Source of the DNA: Pseudomonas sp. S09G 359
Lineage (GTDB): Bacteria; Pseudomonadota; Gammaproteobacteria; Pseudomonadales; Pseudomonadaceae
Direction: 5' to 3'
Assembly (NCBI RefSeq): GCF_002843605.1
Contig: NZ_CP025263.1
Location: 1,494,501-1,558,500 of the forward strand
DNA length: 64,000 nucleotides
In this document: positions 1 to 8,502 of the stretch, piece by piece
Numbering within the stretch: position 1 is the first letter of the stretch
How the letters are laid out: each line of letters opens with the position of its first letter
The notes under the pieces: model-generated
Told to the model about the DNA's origin: nothing
The model's input: the letters and a program-made list of their open reading frames with translations, nothing else
Database searches by the model: none
Made by a program: the position numbers and the translations under genes

Positions 1-66
1 GTGGTGTGTCAGTCAATGCAGGTATCGACTGATCCACCGCCATCGGGGGCAAGCCCCCTCCCACAT
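1..66. repeat. Right part of a REPIN (truncated by window edge)
   Basis: Bases 38-66 carry one REP arm (CATCGGGGGCAAGCCCCCTC plus the usual CCCACAT end). The upstream spacer resembles the middle of other REPINs in this window, such as 12226-12320 (phrases like GTCAGTCA and CTGATCCACCGCC). The opposite arm would lie before base 1. It sits downstream of the minus-strand cold-shock gene. Confidence 0.8.
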
Positions 67-114
67 TTTTTTGTGCCTGGCATTACTTTGGTGTCGGGGC
101 CAAAATCCAGGCAT

Positions 115-146
115 AAAAAACCCCCGCTTTTAAGGGCGGGGTTTTT
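115..146 (-). terminator. Rho-independent terminator of the cold-shock gene
   Basis: Read on the minus strand, a CCCCGC/GCGGGG stem with an 8-base loop is followed by a run of six T. A-runs on the other side would let it work in both directions. It lies 20 bases past the stop codon of the 166-375 gene, and nothing else could use it. Confidence 0.85.
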
Positions 147-165
147 TCGACTAAGTCAGTACAAG

Positions 166-375
166 TTAGATAACTTGAACTTCTTCAGCTTGCATGCCTT
201 TCTGACCGCGGGTAGCGATGAAAGAAACCTGTTGGCCTTCTTTCAGGCTTTTGAAGCCGTCGGATTGGATAGCTTTGAAGTGAACGAACAGGTCGTCACC
301 GGATTGTGGAGTGATGAAGCCGAAGCCTTTTTCATCGTTGAACCACTTAACGGTACCAGTTTGGCGATTAGACAT
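166..375 (-). CDS. Cold-shock domain protein, CspA family
   Basis: A 69-residue single cold-shock domain protein, the normal family length. RNP1 (KGFGFI, residues 16-21) and RNP2 (DLFVHF, 28-33) are intact, so it should bind single-stranded RNA/DNA as an OB-fold chaperone in the cytoplasm. It closely resembles the CapB-type pseudomonad proteins ([12 protein letters not shown] start). The start is set by AAGGAG six bases upstream. It is transcribed alone, ends at a strong terminator, and has a leader of about 100 bases, as is common for csp genes. Which paralogue it is cannot be decided from sequence alone. Confidence 0.97.
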   Translation of the reverse strand: MSNRQTGTVKWFNDEKGFGFITPQSGDDLFVHFKAIQSDGFKSLKEGQQVSFIATRGQKGMQAEEVQVI

Positions 376-764
376 GGTGTATCTCCTTGGACAAAGTTAA
401 CTGCGACTCAGGAAAAGCCCTGGCCGAGACTGAGTGCAAAGAGCAGGAAAAATTCTTGGAGATGGTTGGATCGAAATTCAACATATCGTGTAGAGATTCT
501 CAGTGACACAAGCAGCACAGTGGCGCCACCTTAACCCTTTTTCCGGGACGTGCCAATGGTATTTCAGAAGGTTTCTCTATTTTCGTGACTGGCGGTGGTA
601 TTTACCGTCGCTACCGGACGGGGCGTCGGTCCCAGCCCCGCTGGCTGCGGCTTATAGGTGGTGGTGCATTCATCAACAAATCCCCCATGCCCTTTGAACC
701 CCAACGCCGGCCCCGGTAAGATGCTCAACAGAATTTTTCCACCTCGCTATTCAGGACACCCGCC
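376..764. promoter_or_regulatory. Divergent intergenic region of csp and dcd
   Basis: This 389-base gap separates the cold-shock gene (minus) from dcd (plus). On the minus strand a candidate promoter is TTGTGT (506-511), 17 bases, then CGATAT (483-488). That would give a csp leader of about 100 bases. For dcd I find no convincing promoter boxes and only a weak ribosome site (AGGACACCCGCC before ATG). No ORF in the gap has codon or start support. Confidence 0.4.
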
Positions 765-1331
765 ATGAGCATCAAATCGGACAAGTGGATTCGCCGCATG
801 GCGCAAGAGCACGGCATGATCGAGCCCTTCGTAGAGCGCCAGATCCGTGGCGAAGGCGACGAACGCGTGATCTCCTACGGGGTTTCCAGCTACGGCTACG
901 ATGTGCGTTGCGCCGATGAGTTCAAGGTGTTCACCAACATCAACTCGGCGATCGTCGATCCGAAGAACTTCGACGAAAAAAGCTTCGTCGACGTTAAAAG
1001 CGACGTGTGCATCATCCCGCCAAACTCCTTCGCCCTGGCGCGCACTGTGGAGTTCTTCCGTATTCCCCGCGACGTGCTGACCATCTGCCTGGGTAAAAGC
1101 ACCTACGCTCGCTGCGGCATTATCGTCAACGTGACGCCGCTTGAGCCGGAGTGGGAAGGCCACGTGACCCTGGAGTTCTCCAACACCACCACTTTGCCGG
1201 CGAAAATCTACGCCAACGAAGGCGTGGCACAGATGCTGTTCCTGCAGTCCGACGAGGCCTGTGAAGTGTCCTACAAAGACCGCGCAGGCAAGTACCAGGG
1301 CCAGCGCGGCGTTACCCTCCCACGCGCTTGA
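765..1331 (+). CDS. dcd: dCTP deaminase
   Basis: 188 residues, full length for bacterial Dcd. It deaminates dCTP to dUTP, feeding dUTPase and then thymidylate synthesis in the cytoplasm. The nucleotide-binding stretch KSTYARCG (111-118) and the segment [16 protein letters not shown] (125-140), with the catalytic glutamate at about 137, are both present, as is the C-terminal [11 protein letters not shown] that closes over substrate. The family is a homotrimer. The next plus-strand ORF starts about 110 bases downstream, after a hairpin. Confidence 0.98.
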   Translation: MSIKSDKWIRRMAQEHGMIEPFVERQIRGEGDERVISYGVSSYGYDVRCADEFKVFTNINSAIVDPKNFDEKSFVDVKSDVCIIPPNSFALARTVEFFRIPRDVLTICLGKSTYARCGIIVNVTPLEPEWEGHVTLEFSNTTTLPAKIYANEGVAQMLFLQSDEACEVSYKDRAGKYQGQRGVTLPRA

Positions 1332-1393
1332 TCGAAAGGTCCTACACGCCAAGGGAATTAGTCTGCAGAAAGTGACTCTATTGGGTGTACTGC

Positions 1394-1418
1394 CCCGGCG
1401 CGTGCAAAACGCGCTGGG
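1394..1418 (+). promoter_or_regulatory. Stem-loop in the leader of the 65-residue ORF
   Basis: CCCGGCGCGT and ACGCGCTGGG pair over 10 bp (one G-U) around the loop GCAAA. It lies 20 bases before the start codon and just ahead of GAGGAG. It has no T-run, so it is not a standard terminator. It may affect mRNA stability or translation; that is inference only. Confidence 0.4.
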
Positions 1419-1438
1419 CCACGCTTGAGGAGTACTTT

Positions 1439-1636
1439 ATGAAGATCGACCCGCGAATCAGCGCCGAACTTGCCCGGCTTGAACCCAACCAGATTGGTGT
1501 TCTGGCCTGGTCCCTGATGGCCGACCCCGCCTACGCGGGCGGCATCCCTGGCCAACCCGAGCCGGATTACCCACAGCCTACCGAACCCGGTGAGCCGACC
1601 CTTCCGGACGAGCCACCACCGGCGCCTGTTGCCTGA
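1439..1636 (+). CDS. Small proline-rich hypothetical protein
   Basis: A 65-residue ORF whose ATG follows GAGGAG by seven bases. Residues 1-30 look like a short amphipathic helical segment (KIDPRISAELARLEPNQIGVL). Residues 34-65 are rich in Pro, Glu and Gly (about 14 prolines), likely disordered. There is no signal peptide, membrane span or recognised domain. It follows dcd on the same strand after about 110 bases. The strong ribosome site and the non-random composition support a real gene; function unknown. Confidence 0.6.
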   Translation: MKIDPRISAELARLEPNQIGVLAWSLMADPAYAGGIPGQPEPDYPQPTEPGEPTLPDEPPPAPVA

Positions 1637-1662
1637 TACCTGCTTAAACTCAGACACCTTTC

Positions 1663-1885
1663 TTGTGGCGAGCGGGCTTGTTGTGGCGAGCGGCTTCTTG
1701 TGGCGAGCGGGCTTGCCCGCGTTGGGCTGCGAAGCAGCCCCAAAACCAGCCGCTAATGTTCTTTCAGGAAAAATGCAGTGACTTTACTGGGGCCGCTACG
1801 CAGCCCAACGCGGGCAAGCCCGCTCGCCACAGCAAGCCCGCTCTCCACAAGAAGCCGCTCTCCACAACAAGCCCGCTCGCCACAG
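1663..1885. repeat. Large nested REP palindrome with tandem arm copies
   Basis: The left arm (1663-1742) has three tandem variants of TTGTGGCGAGCGGGCTTG, the last continuing into a GCCCGCGTTGGGCTGCGAAGC-type end. The right arm (1789-1885) has the reverse complement with four tandem variants, one of them extra (CTCTCCACA rather than CTCGCCACA). The spacer is about 45 bases. The fold would be a very long hairpin between the small proline-rich gene and the end of pdeM. The same REP type occurs at 59061-59190. Confidence 0.85.
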
Positions 1886-1916
1886 AAGCTGATCTGCGAC
1901 AGATCTGGCAAACCAG

Positions 1917-2567
1917 TCAACCCACTGGCCACACCTCGTGATCGCCGGTCACGAAGATTCGGCAGTCTGCTTCCTGCTCCACCGCATAACCTCCTGTAAA
2001 TGCGCCGAACGCCGGCAGCAGGCTGATCCTCGAGCCAATCAGGAAACACGGCAGGCGCAAACGCTGCCGCCCTTTGCCGCGCAAGTGATACACCGGGTGC
2101 ACATGCCCTGCCAGCACGTGGTGGCTGGGATGGGCGTCCGGTTCGTGTTGCAGGGCGAAAGGGCCCATCAACAGTGGCTCGGCGACCACATCGATCCTCA
2201 AATCCTCAGGCGGGTCGCCAGCGCGTTTGTCGTGATTGCCACGAATCAAGGTCATGCCAATCTCCGCATTCCGCTCACGCCAGCCCCTCAAGGCGTCCAG
2301 CGTGCTGCTGGCATGGGAGCCGGGGCCGTGCAGGAAGTCACCGAGAAAGATCAGCCGTTCGCACGGCAGCGCCGTTATCAGCCGCTCCAGCCGCGCAAGG
2401 TTCTCGCTGGTGGTGCCCTGCGGCACCGGCTGCCCCAGGCTGCGATACGCCGAAGCCTTGCCAAAATGGGCATCGGCAATCAGCAGGCAGCGGCGTGCAG
2501 GCCAGTACACCGCCTTGTCCGCCAGCAACCATAGCTCTTCACCCTCGAGCGTCAGTGTGCAGTGCAT
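1917..2567 (-). CDS. pdeM: Ligase-associated DNA damage response phosphoesterase PdeM
   Basis: 216 residues, a calcineurin-type metallophosphoesterase. Metal-ligand blocks are visible in order: IADAHFGKA near residue 30, GDFLHGPGSH near 80, RGNHDKRAGDPP near 120, and LAGHVHPVYHL near 160. Family knowledge (the MPE protein of the P. putida Lhr/ligase cluster) indicates a manganese-dependent phosphodiesterase/nuclease. Its ATG overlaps the stop of the helicase gene (ATGA), so the two are translationally coupled. The partner ligase and exonuclease are about 4.5 kb upstream, beyond an amino acid transporter operon. Confidence 0.93.
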   Translation of the reverse strand: MHCTLTLEGEELWLLADKAVYWPARRCLLIADAHFGKASAYRSLGQPVPQGTTSENLARLERLITALPCERLIFLGDFLHGPGSHASSTLDALRGWRERNAEIGMTLIRGNHDKRAGDPPEDLRIDVVAEPLLMGPFALQHEPDAHPSHHVLAGHVHPVYHLRGKGRQRLRLPCFLIGSRISLLPAFGAFTGGYAVEQEADCRIFVTGDHEVWPVG

Positions 2568-5047
2568 CAGCGCTTCCCGTTATCCGCGACCTTCTCCAGG
2601 TCCTTGACCATCCGCGCAATGCGCTCCGAGAGTTTTTCCGAACTCATGCTCTCGCGCATGCGCTCCACCAGCAGTGGGAACGCCAGCGGCGTAGGCCGTT
2701 CGATCCTATGCAGGTCGAGTTTCAGCGCCGACAGATGGCGTAACGTCTCTTCCAGCCGACGAATATCCAGCTCATCGCGCAGGACTTCTTCCCCGGCCTG
2801 GGCCAGCAACAGGTTCTGCGGGTCATATTGCTTGAACACTTCGAAGAACAACCCGCTGGATGCCTGCACCTGGCGCGTACTTTTCGGCGCGCCGGGATAA
2901 CCGGCAAACACCAGCCCGGCGATCCGCGCGATCTCGCGAAAGCGGCGCAGGGCCAGTTCCCCGGCATTCAGGCTGGCTGCTACGTCAGCCAGCAAATGTT
3001 CAGGACTCAGCAGCGTCTCGTCCAATAAAAGCGGCCACTGCACCGGCGTGGCACTCAGCAATTCCAACCCGTAGTCGTTGACGGCAATCGAGAAGGTCAC
3101 CGGCTGCGCCCGGCTCACCCGCCACGCCAATAAACTCGCTAGCCCCAGGTGCACCTGGCGCCCGGCAAACGGGTAGAGAAACAGGTGCCAGCCTTCACGC
3201 GATTTCAACGCCTCGGCCAGCAAGTGCTCGCGCGTCGGCAACCCAGACCAGCGCAACTGCGTCTGTAACAACGGTTGCACCGCCTGCATCTCCGGGCCGT
3301 CGAAATGCCCGTGTGCTGCCGCGTCGAAACGCTCGACCACCGCCTGGGCCAGCTCATTGGAAAGCGGCATGCGCCCGCCATTCCAGCGCGGTACGGCGGC
3401 TTTTTTCGCGGTGCTGCGGCGCACATAGGCGGTCATGTTTTCCACCCGGACCAATTCCAGCAAGCGCCCGGCAAACAAAAAACCATCGCCGGGCTTGAGC
3501 CGCGCGATAAAACCTTCTTCGACACTGCCCAGGTTTTTGCCGCCACCGCCCTTGCTCCAAAATTTCAGCTGGATGCTGGCGTCACTGACAATGGTGCCTA
3601 CGCTCATGCGATGGCGCCGAGCCAGCCGTGCATCGGGAACCCGCCAGATGCCATGCTCATCGGGCTCCACGCGGCGGTAATCCGGGTAGGCGGTCAGCGA
3701 CAGGCCGCCATGGCGCACAAACCCCAGGGCCCAGGCCCAATCGGCGTCGCTGAGGTCGCGATAGGCCCACGCCCCCCGGACTTCCGCCAGTAACGCCTCG
3801 GGGGTAAACCCACCGCCCAGGGCCATGCTCACCAGATGCTGTACGAGAACATCCAGCGGCTTGTGCGGCGATTGCCGCGCTTCGATGCGCCGCTGGGCTA
3901 TCGCGTCCTGTGCTGCTGCAGCCTCGACCAATTCCAGGCTGTGGGTCGGCACCAGCGTCACCCGCGAGGGCCGCCCCGGCGCATGCCCCGAACGCCCGGC
4001 GCGTTGCATCAGGCGCGCCACGCCCTTGGCCGAGCCGATCTGCAGCACCCGCTCCACCGGCAGAAAATCCACCCCCAGGTCCAGGCTGGAGGTGCACACC
4101 ACCGCCTTGAGCTGACCGTCTTTGAGTGCGCGCTCGACCCAGTCGCGGGTTTCCCGGGACAGTGAGCCATGGTGCAGGGCAATCAAACCGGCCCAATCCG
4201 GACGCGCCTCCAGCAGGGCCTGGTACCAGATCTCCGACTGCGCGCGCGTATTGGTGAACACCAGGCAACTGCTGCTGCTTTCGACCTCGGCCACCACTTG
4301 CGGCAGCATCTTCAAACCGATATGCCCGGCCCAGGGAAAGCGCTCGGCGACCGGTGGCAGCAAGGTGTCGACCCGCAATTGCTTGGCCGTTTGCCCCTGC
4401 ACATTGATCCCATCGCCTTGTGGGACCAACACCTCCAAGGCGTGGGACTGGTTACCCAAGGTCGCCGAAATCCCCCACACCATCAGTTCGGGATGCCAAC
4501 GCCGCAGCCGCGCTAAGGCCAGTTGTAGCTGCACGCCGCGTTTGTTACCGATCAGTTCATGCCATTCATCCACCACCACCATGCGCAGGTGCGCCAGGCT
4601 CACTTCGCTGTCGGCGCGGGCGAGCATCAGGGTCAGGCTTTCGGGGGTGGTCACCAGTGCGGTGGGTTGGCGGCGGGTCTGGCGCGCGCGCTCGCTGCTG
4701 CTGGTGTCGCCGGTACGCAAGCCGACGCTCCAGGGAATCTGCAGGGCTTCAAGCGGGGCCTCGAGGGCGCGGGCGGTGTCGGCGGCCAGCGCACGCATGG
4801 GCGTGATCCACAGTACCGTCAGCGGCTCCGCCGGCGCCTTGCGTTTGCCGGTGGCGGGCGCACGGGTGATGGCGAAACGATTGAGCGCGGCAAACCACAA
4901 GGCATAGGTTTTACCCGCGCCGGTGCTGGCATGCAGCAGGCCCGATTGGCCGTTGCGCACCGCGGCCCACACGTCTTTCTGAAAGGCGAACGGTTTCCAG
5001 CCCTTGGCGGCAAACCACTGTTTGGCGAAATCGAGGGGTTTTGCCAT
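2567..5047 (-). CDS. Ligase-associated DEXH-box helicase (Lhr-Core)
   Basis: 826 residues, the size of Lhr-Core. Superfamily 2 motifs are visible: Walker A STGAGKT (41-47), motif II DEWH (in VVVDEWHEL), SATLGN (motif III), and the helicase C motifs [16 protein letters not shown] winged-helix/Lhr core region follows. The family is an ATP-dependent 3'-5' translocase on single-stranded DNA linked with RNA:DNA unwinding in repair. It starts 57 bases after the transporter ATPase stop with no clear terminator between, so it may be co-transcribed with that operon; it overlaps pdeM downstream. No strong Shine-Dalgarno is visible. Confidence 0.95.
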   Translation of the reverse strand: MAKPLDFAKQWFAAKGWKPFAFQKDVWAAVRNGQSGLLHASTGAGKTYALWFAALNRFAITRAPATGKRKAPAEPLTVLWITPMRALAADTARALEAPLEALQIPWSVGLRTGDTSSSERARQTRRQPTALVTTPESLTLMLARADSEVSLAHLRMVVVDEWHELIGNKRGVQLQLALARLRRWHPELMVWGISATLGNQSHALEVLVPQGDGINVQGQTAKQLRVDTLLPPVAERFPWAGHIGLKMLPQVVAEVESSSSCLVFTNTRAQSEIWYQALLEARPDWAGLIALHHGSLSRETRDWVERALKDGQLKAVVCTSSLDLGVDFLPVERVLQIGSAKGVARLMQRAGRSGHAPGRPSRVTLVPTHSLELVEAAAAQDAIAQRRIEARQSPHKPLDVLVQHLVSMALGGGFTPEALLAEVRGAWAYRDLSDADWAWALGFVRHGGLSLTAYPDYRRVEPDEHGIWRVPDARLARRHRMSVGTIVSDASIQLKFWSKGGGGKNLGSVEEGFIARLKPGDGFLFAGRLLELVRVENMTAYVRRSTAKKAAVPRWNGGRMPLSNELAQAVVERFDAAAHGHFDGPEMQAVQPLLQTQLRWSGLPTREHLLAEALKSREGWHLFLYPFAGRQVHLGLASLLAWRVSRAQPVTFSIAVNDYGLELLSATPVQWPLLLDETLLSPEHLLADVAASLNAGELALRRFREIARIAGLVFAGYPGAPKSTRQVQASSGLFFEVFKQYDPQNLLLAQAGEEVLRDELDIRRLEETLRHLSALKLDLHRIERPTPLAFPLLVERMRESMSSEKLSERIARMVKDLEKVADNGKR

Positions 5048-5104
5048 GCGGCTGCGAACACTCTGGAGGGCCTATTCCACAGACCCTCCAGGTGCTGCAA
5101 AGGT

Positions 5105-5869
5105 TTACTTCAAATTGCCGCTCAGGAACTGCTGCAACCGCTCGCTCTTGGGGTTGCCCAGCACATCCTCTGGCGCGCCTTGCTCCTCCACCAGGCCCTG
5201 GTGCAGAAACAGCACCTGGCTCGACACTTTGCGGGCAAAGCTCATCTCGTGGGTCACCATGATCATCGTGCGGCCTTCCTCGGCCAGGCCCTGGATCACC
5301 TTCAGCACTTCGCCCACCAGCTCCGGGTCGAGGGCCGAGGTGGGTTCGTCGAACAGCATGACCTCCGGCTCCATGGCCAATGCGCGGGCGATGGCCACCC
5401 GCTGCTGCTGGCCGCCGGACAGGAACGCCGGGTATTGATCGGCCACGCGGGCAGGCAAACCCACTTTGTCGAGGTAGCGACGGGCGCGGTCTTCGGCGTC
5501 CTTTTTGCTGCAACCCAGCACCCGGCGCGGGGCCATGGTGATGTTTTCCAGCACGCTCATGTGGCTCCACAGGTTGAAGTGCTGGAACACCATCGCCAGG
5601 CGGGTGCGCAGGCGTTGCAGCTCGGCGTCGTCGGCCACGCGCATGCCGTGGCGGTCGCTGACCATACGGATCGGCTGGCCGTCGAGGGTCATGGCGCCGT
5701 CGTTGGGGGTTTCGAGGAAGTTGATGCAGCGCAAAAAGGTGCTTTTACCCGAGCCGCTGGCGCCGATCAGGCTGATCACGTCACCGGTCTTGGCCTTGAG
5801 CGAAACACCTTTGAGCACCTGATTGTCGCCATAGCTTTTATGCAGGCCTTCAACGGTCAATTTGTACAT
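5105..5869 (-). CDS. aotP: Basic amino acid ABC transporter, ATP-binding subunit (AotP/HisP type)
   Basis: 254 residues from the ATG that begins MYKLTVEGLHKSYG; a longer frame upstream lacks family similarity. Walker A GASGSGKST (36-44), signature LSGGQQQRVAIARAL, Walker B VMLFDEP and the H-loop VTHEM are intact, so it should power uptake of arginine/ornithine-type substrates from the inner face of the membrane. It is last in a five-gene operon whose order J-Q-M-O-P matches P. aeruginosa aotJQMOP. In that species argR follows; here the Lhr helicase follows instead. Confidence 0.93.
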   Translation of the reverse strand: MYKLTVEGLHKSYGDNQVLKGVSLKAKTGDVISLIGASGSGKSTFLRCINFLETPNDGAMTLDGQPIRMVSDRHGMRVADDAELQRLRTRLAMVFQHFNLWSHMSVLENITMAPRRVLGCSKKDAEDRARRYLDKVGLPARVADQYPAFLSGGQQQRVAIARALAMEPEVMLFDEPTSALDPELVGEVLKVIQGLAEEGRTMIMVTHEMSFARKVSSQVLFLHQGLVEEQGAPEDVLGNPKSERLQQFLSGNLK

Positions 5870-5882
5870 GGGGCGTGCATCC

Positions 5883-7001
5883 TCAAGGCGAAAGTAGGTA
5901 GCCGCTACGGTAGGCCTCGGTGCCGGCGACATGGCCGATGACCATCCCGGCAGTGGCCATGCGGCGTAGCGAACGGGCGTAAAGCAGGCCGGCCTTCTGG
6001 CAGTGCACAGGCGTTACGCGGTCGGTAATGGGGTCGATGATTTCGGCGATCAGTTGCCCGGCTTCCAGGTATTCTCCGGGCAGGGCGCTGAACACCAGCA
6101 GGCCGCCGACCGGCGTCGCCACGGGTTCGACGCCCGCCAGCGGGGTGGCCGGGTAGGGCAGGTCAGGCAAGGGCGCCGCTTCGCCGCTGATGGCGCCGAA
6201 GTGAATCAGGTAGTCGATGATCGCCTGGCAATCGAGGGCTGCCAGGCCATGGTTGACATCCCCCTGGCCGCGCAGCTCGACGGTTACCGAAAAGCTGCCC
6301 ATGGGGATCGGGAAGCGCGCGCCGAAACGTTGCTGCAATTGCCACCACACCAGCGTGAAACATTCATCGAAGGACTGCCCCCCGGAGTCGGTGGCCAGCA
6401 AGTTGGCTTCCGAGCCTATATACCGCGCCAGCGCTTCCACCTGCGGCCAGGCTTCGGGGGTGGTGTACAGGTGAGCCACGGCTTCGAAGTCGCAATGCAG
6501 GTCCAGCACCATGTCGGCATCGCAGGCCAGGCGTTGCAGCACCAGGCGCTGGGATTGCAACTGGGTGTCGGCGGTTTGCGCGGCCAGGGCGTTGCTCAGT
6601 GCGGTACGGATCAGTTCGAGGTTTTGCTGCGGGTCATCGCCAAGCAGCTCCTCGACCTGATTGCCGACGGTTTCACTGAGGTCGACAAACAGGCGATTGA
6701 AGTTCTGCCCGCTCTCCAGCTCGTAGCGGCCCAGCGGGATATCCATTAACACCTGTTCCAGGCCTACCGGGTTGGCAATGGGCACCAGCACGATCTCGCT
6801 CAACAACCGCCCGGCCGCCGCCAACTCGGCGAGACGCACCTTGAGGTGCCAAGCCACCAGCATGCCCGGCAGCTCATCGGCATGCAGCGATGACTGGATA
6901 TAAATCTTGCCTTGGGCCTGCTGCGGGCCGAAGTGAAAACTGTGAATCTGCCGCGCCGTGCCTGGCACTGGCGCGATCAGTTCATGTACCTGATGACGCA
7001 T
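5883..7001 (-). CDS. aotO: Succinylglutamate desuccinylase/aspartoacylase-family protein (AotO type)
   Basis: 372 residues of the M14-like zinc carboxypeptidase fold. Zinc-ligand patterns are visible: H40-x-x-E43 in SSLHADELPG, and H169 in VLDLHCDFEAVAHLY. The family deacylates N-acyl amino acids; in the aot operon the protein is dispensable for transport in P. aeruginosa and its substrate is uncertain. It lies between permease and ATPase genes with gaps of about 10 bases, so it is clearly in the operon. Possibly it hydrolyses an acylated basic amino acid after uptake (inference). Confidence 0.88.
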   Translation of the reverse strand: MRHQVHELIAPVPGTARQIHSFHFGPQQAQGKIYIQSSLHADELPGMLVAWHLKVRLAELAAAGRLLSEIVLVPIANPVGLEQVLMDIPLGRYELESGQNFNRLFVDLSETVGNQVEELLGDDPQQNLELIRTALSNALAAQTADTQLQSQRLVLQRLACDADMVLDLHCDFEAVAHLYTTPEAWPQVEALARYIGSEANLLATDSGGQSFDECFTLVWWQLQQRFGARFPIPMGSFSVTVELRGQGDVNHGLAALDCQAIIDYLIHFGAISGEAAPLPDLPYPATPLAGVEPVATPVGGLLVFSALPGEYLEAGQLIAEIIDPITDRVTPVHCQKAGLLYARSLRRMATAGMVIGHVAGTEAYRSGYLLSP

Positions 7002-7010
7002 ACGATCTCC

Positions 7011-7721
7011 TTAGTGACTCGGCCCGAGAAACGCCAGCCAACGGCGCTCCGCCAGCCGAAACAGACCGACCAGGGCAAAGGTCACGGTCAGGTAGATCAG
7101 CGCGGCGATGCCAAATGATTGAAACGTCATGAAGGTAGCCGAGTTGGCGTCCCGTGCCACTTTTAGAATGTCGGGGATCGTCGCGGTAAACGCCACCGTG
7201 GTCGAGTGCAGCATCAGGATCACTTCATTGCTGTAGTACGGCAGCGAGCGGCGCAGCGCCGACGGCATGATCACATAGGCGTAGAGCTTCCAGCCGCTGA
7301 GCCCGTAAGCCTTGGCCGCCTCGACTTCGCCGTGGGCCATGCTGCGGATGGAACCGGCGAAAATCTCCGTGGTGTAGGCGCAGGTATTGAGCGCGAAGGC
7401 CAGGATGGTGCAGTTCATCGCGTCGCGAAAGAACGCATCCAGCAGCGGTTGTTCACGCACCGCAGCGATGCTGTAGATGCCGGTGTAGCAGATCAGCAAC
7501 TGGATATAGAGCGGCGTGCCACGAAACAGGTAGGTGTAGAACTGCACCGGCCACCGCACCAGGCGGTTGCGCGAAACCCGGGCGATGGACAGCGGGATCG
7601 ACACCAGGAAGCCGATCACCAGGGCGGCGCTGAGCAGCCACATGGTCATGGCCAGGCCGGTGATGTGCTGGCCGTCGCTATAAAGGAAGGGGCGCCAGTA
7701 TTCCTGCAAGAGTTCGATCAT
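7011..7721 (-). CDS. aotM: Basic amino acid ABC transporter permease (AotM/HisM type)
   Basis: 236 residues with about five membrane spans, the usual size for HisM-type permeases. The cytoplasmic EAA loop is recognisable (GEVEAAKAYGLSGWKLYAYV). It forms a heterodimer with the neighbouring 7718-8446 permease in the inner membrane. Its start overlaps that gene's stop by four bases, implying coupled translation. Assignment to M rather than Q rests on gene order and on similarity to HisM. Confidence 0.93.
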   Translation of the reverse strand: MIELLQEYWRPFLYSDGQHITGLAMTMWLLSAALVIGFLVSIPLSIARVSRNRLVRWPVQFYTYLFRGTPLYIQLLICYTGIYSIAAVREQPLLDAFFRDAMNCTILAFALNTCAYTTEIFAGSIRSMAHGEVEAAKAYGLSGWKLYAYVIMPSALRRSLPYYSNEVILMLHSTTVAFTATIPDILKVARDANSATFMTFQSFGIAALIYLTVTFALVGLFRLAERRWLAFLGPSH

Positions 7722-8446
7722 CGCACTGCCTCCCGGGAGCCTGCCGAGTAGCGACGTTCAAGACGGCGCAGGACAAAGTTGGACGCGCTGGTGATCAACA
7801 GGTAGATCAGCGCGGCGAGCACCAGGAAATAGAACAGTTGGTAGGTGCTCTTGCCGGCGTCCTGGGCGGCCTTGACCAGGTCTGCCAGGCCGATGATCGA
7901 CACCAGCGCGGTGGCCTTGAGCATCACCATCCAATTATTGCCGATGCCAGGCAACGCGAAGCGCATCATTTGCGGGAAGGTCACGTAGCGAAACCGCTGG
8001 CCACGCTTGAGCCCATAGGCGGTGGCGGCTTCCAGTTGGCCACGGGGCACGGCGAGGATCGCGCCGCGAAACGTCTCGGTGAAATACGCACCGTAGATAA
8101 AGCCCAGGGTGATCACCCCGGCGCTGAATGGGTCGATCTCGATGTACTCCCATTCCATAAAGTCGGTAAGGCCGGTGAGCCAGGTTTGCAGGCTGTAGAA
8201 AATCAGCAGCATCAGCACCAGGTCGGGCACACCGCGAATCAACGTGGTGTAGAGCTGGGCGGGGATACGCAGGAAGGGCAGGCTGGAAAGTTTGGCGCTG
8301 GCGCCGAGCAGGCCCAGCAACACGCTGACGGCCAGGGACAGTACCGACAACTTGATGGTCATCCAGGTGCCTTGCAGCAACAGCGGGCCGAAACCCTTCA
8401 AGCTGAGCGCGCTCAACCCGAGGGTTTGCAACAGTTCTTCGAACAT
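7718..8446 (-). CDS. aotQ: Basic amino acid ABC transporter permease (AotQ/HisQ type)
   Basis: 242 residues, polytopic, with the EAA loop GQLEAATAYGLKRGQRFRYV followed by FPQMMRFALPGIGNNW. It is the partner of the 7011-7721 permease. A hairpin at 8471-8496 lies between it and the binding-protein gene, so its expression is likely lower than that of the binding protein. Specificity for arginine, ornithine, lysine or histidine cannot be separated by sequence here. Confidence 0.93.
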   Translation of the reverse strand: MFEELLQTLGLSALSLKGFGPLLLQGTWMTIKLSVLSLAVSVLLGLLGASAKLSSLPFLRIPAQLYTTLIRGVPDLVLMLLIFYSLQTWLTGLTDFMEWEYIEIDPFSAGVITLGFIYGAYFTETFRGAILAVPRGQLEAATAYGLKRGQRFRYVTFPQMMRFALPGIGNNWMVMLKATALVSIIGLADLVKAAQDAGKSTYQLFYFLVLAALIYLLITSASNFVLRRLERRYSAGSREAVR

Positions 8447-8470
8447 AAATCAGGACCTATGGCGATGGAA

Positions 8471-8496
8471 AAGCGCCCTTCAAGAGAAGGGCGCTT
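8471..8496 (-). terminator. Intra-operon hairpin (attenuator) between aotJ and aotQ
   Basis: AAGCGCCCTT and AAGGGCGCTT form a 10-bp stem with a 6-base loop. On the minus strand it is followed by a short T-run (TTTTCC). It lies 6-32 bases past the binding-protein stop, where solute-binding genes often have partial terminators that raise their expression over the permeases. Confidence 0.7.
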
Positions 8497-8502
8497 CGGG
8501 CA

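Noticed and set aside
1..534. 177-codon plus-strand frame through the csp gene
   Set aside because: Crosses the terminator and a REP arm; the minus strand is a complete cold-shock protein.
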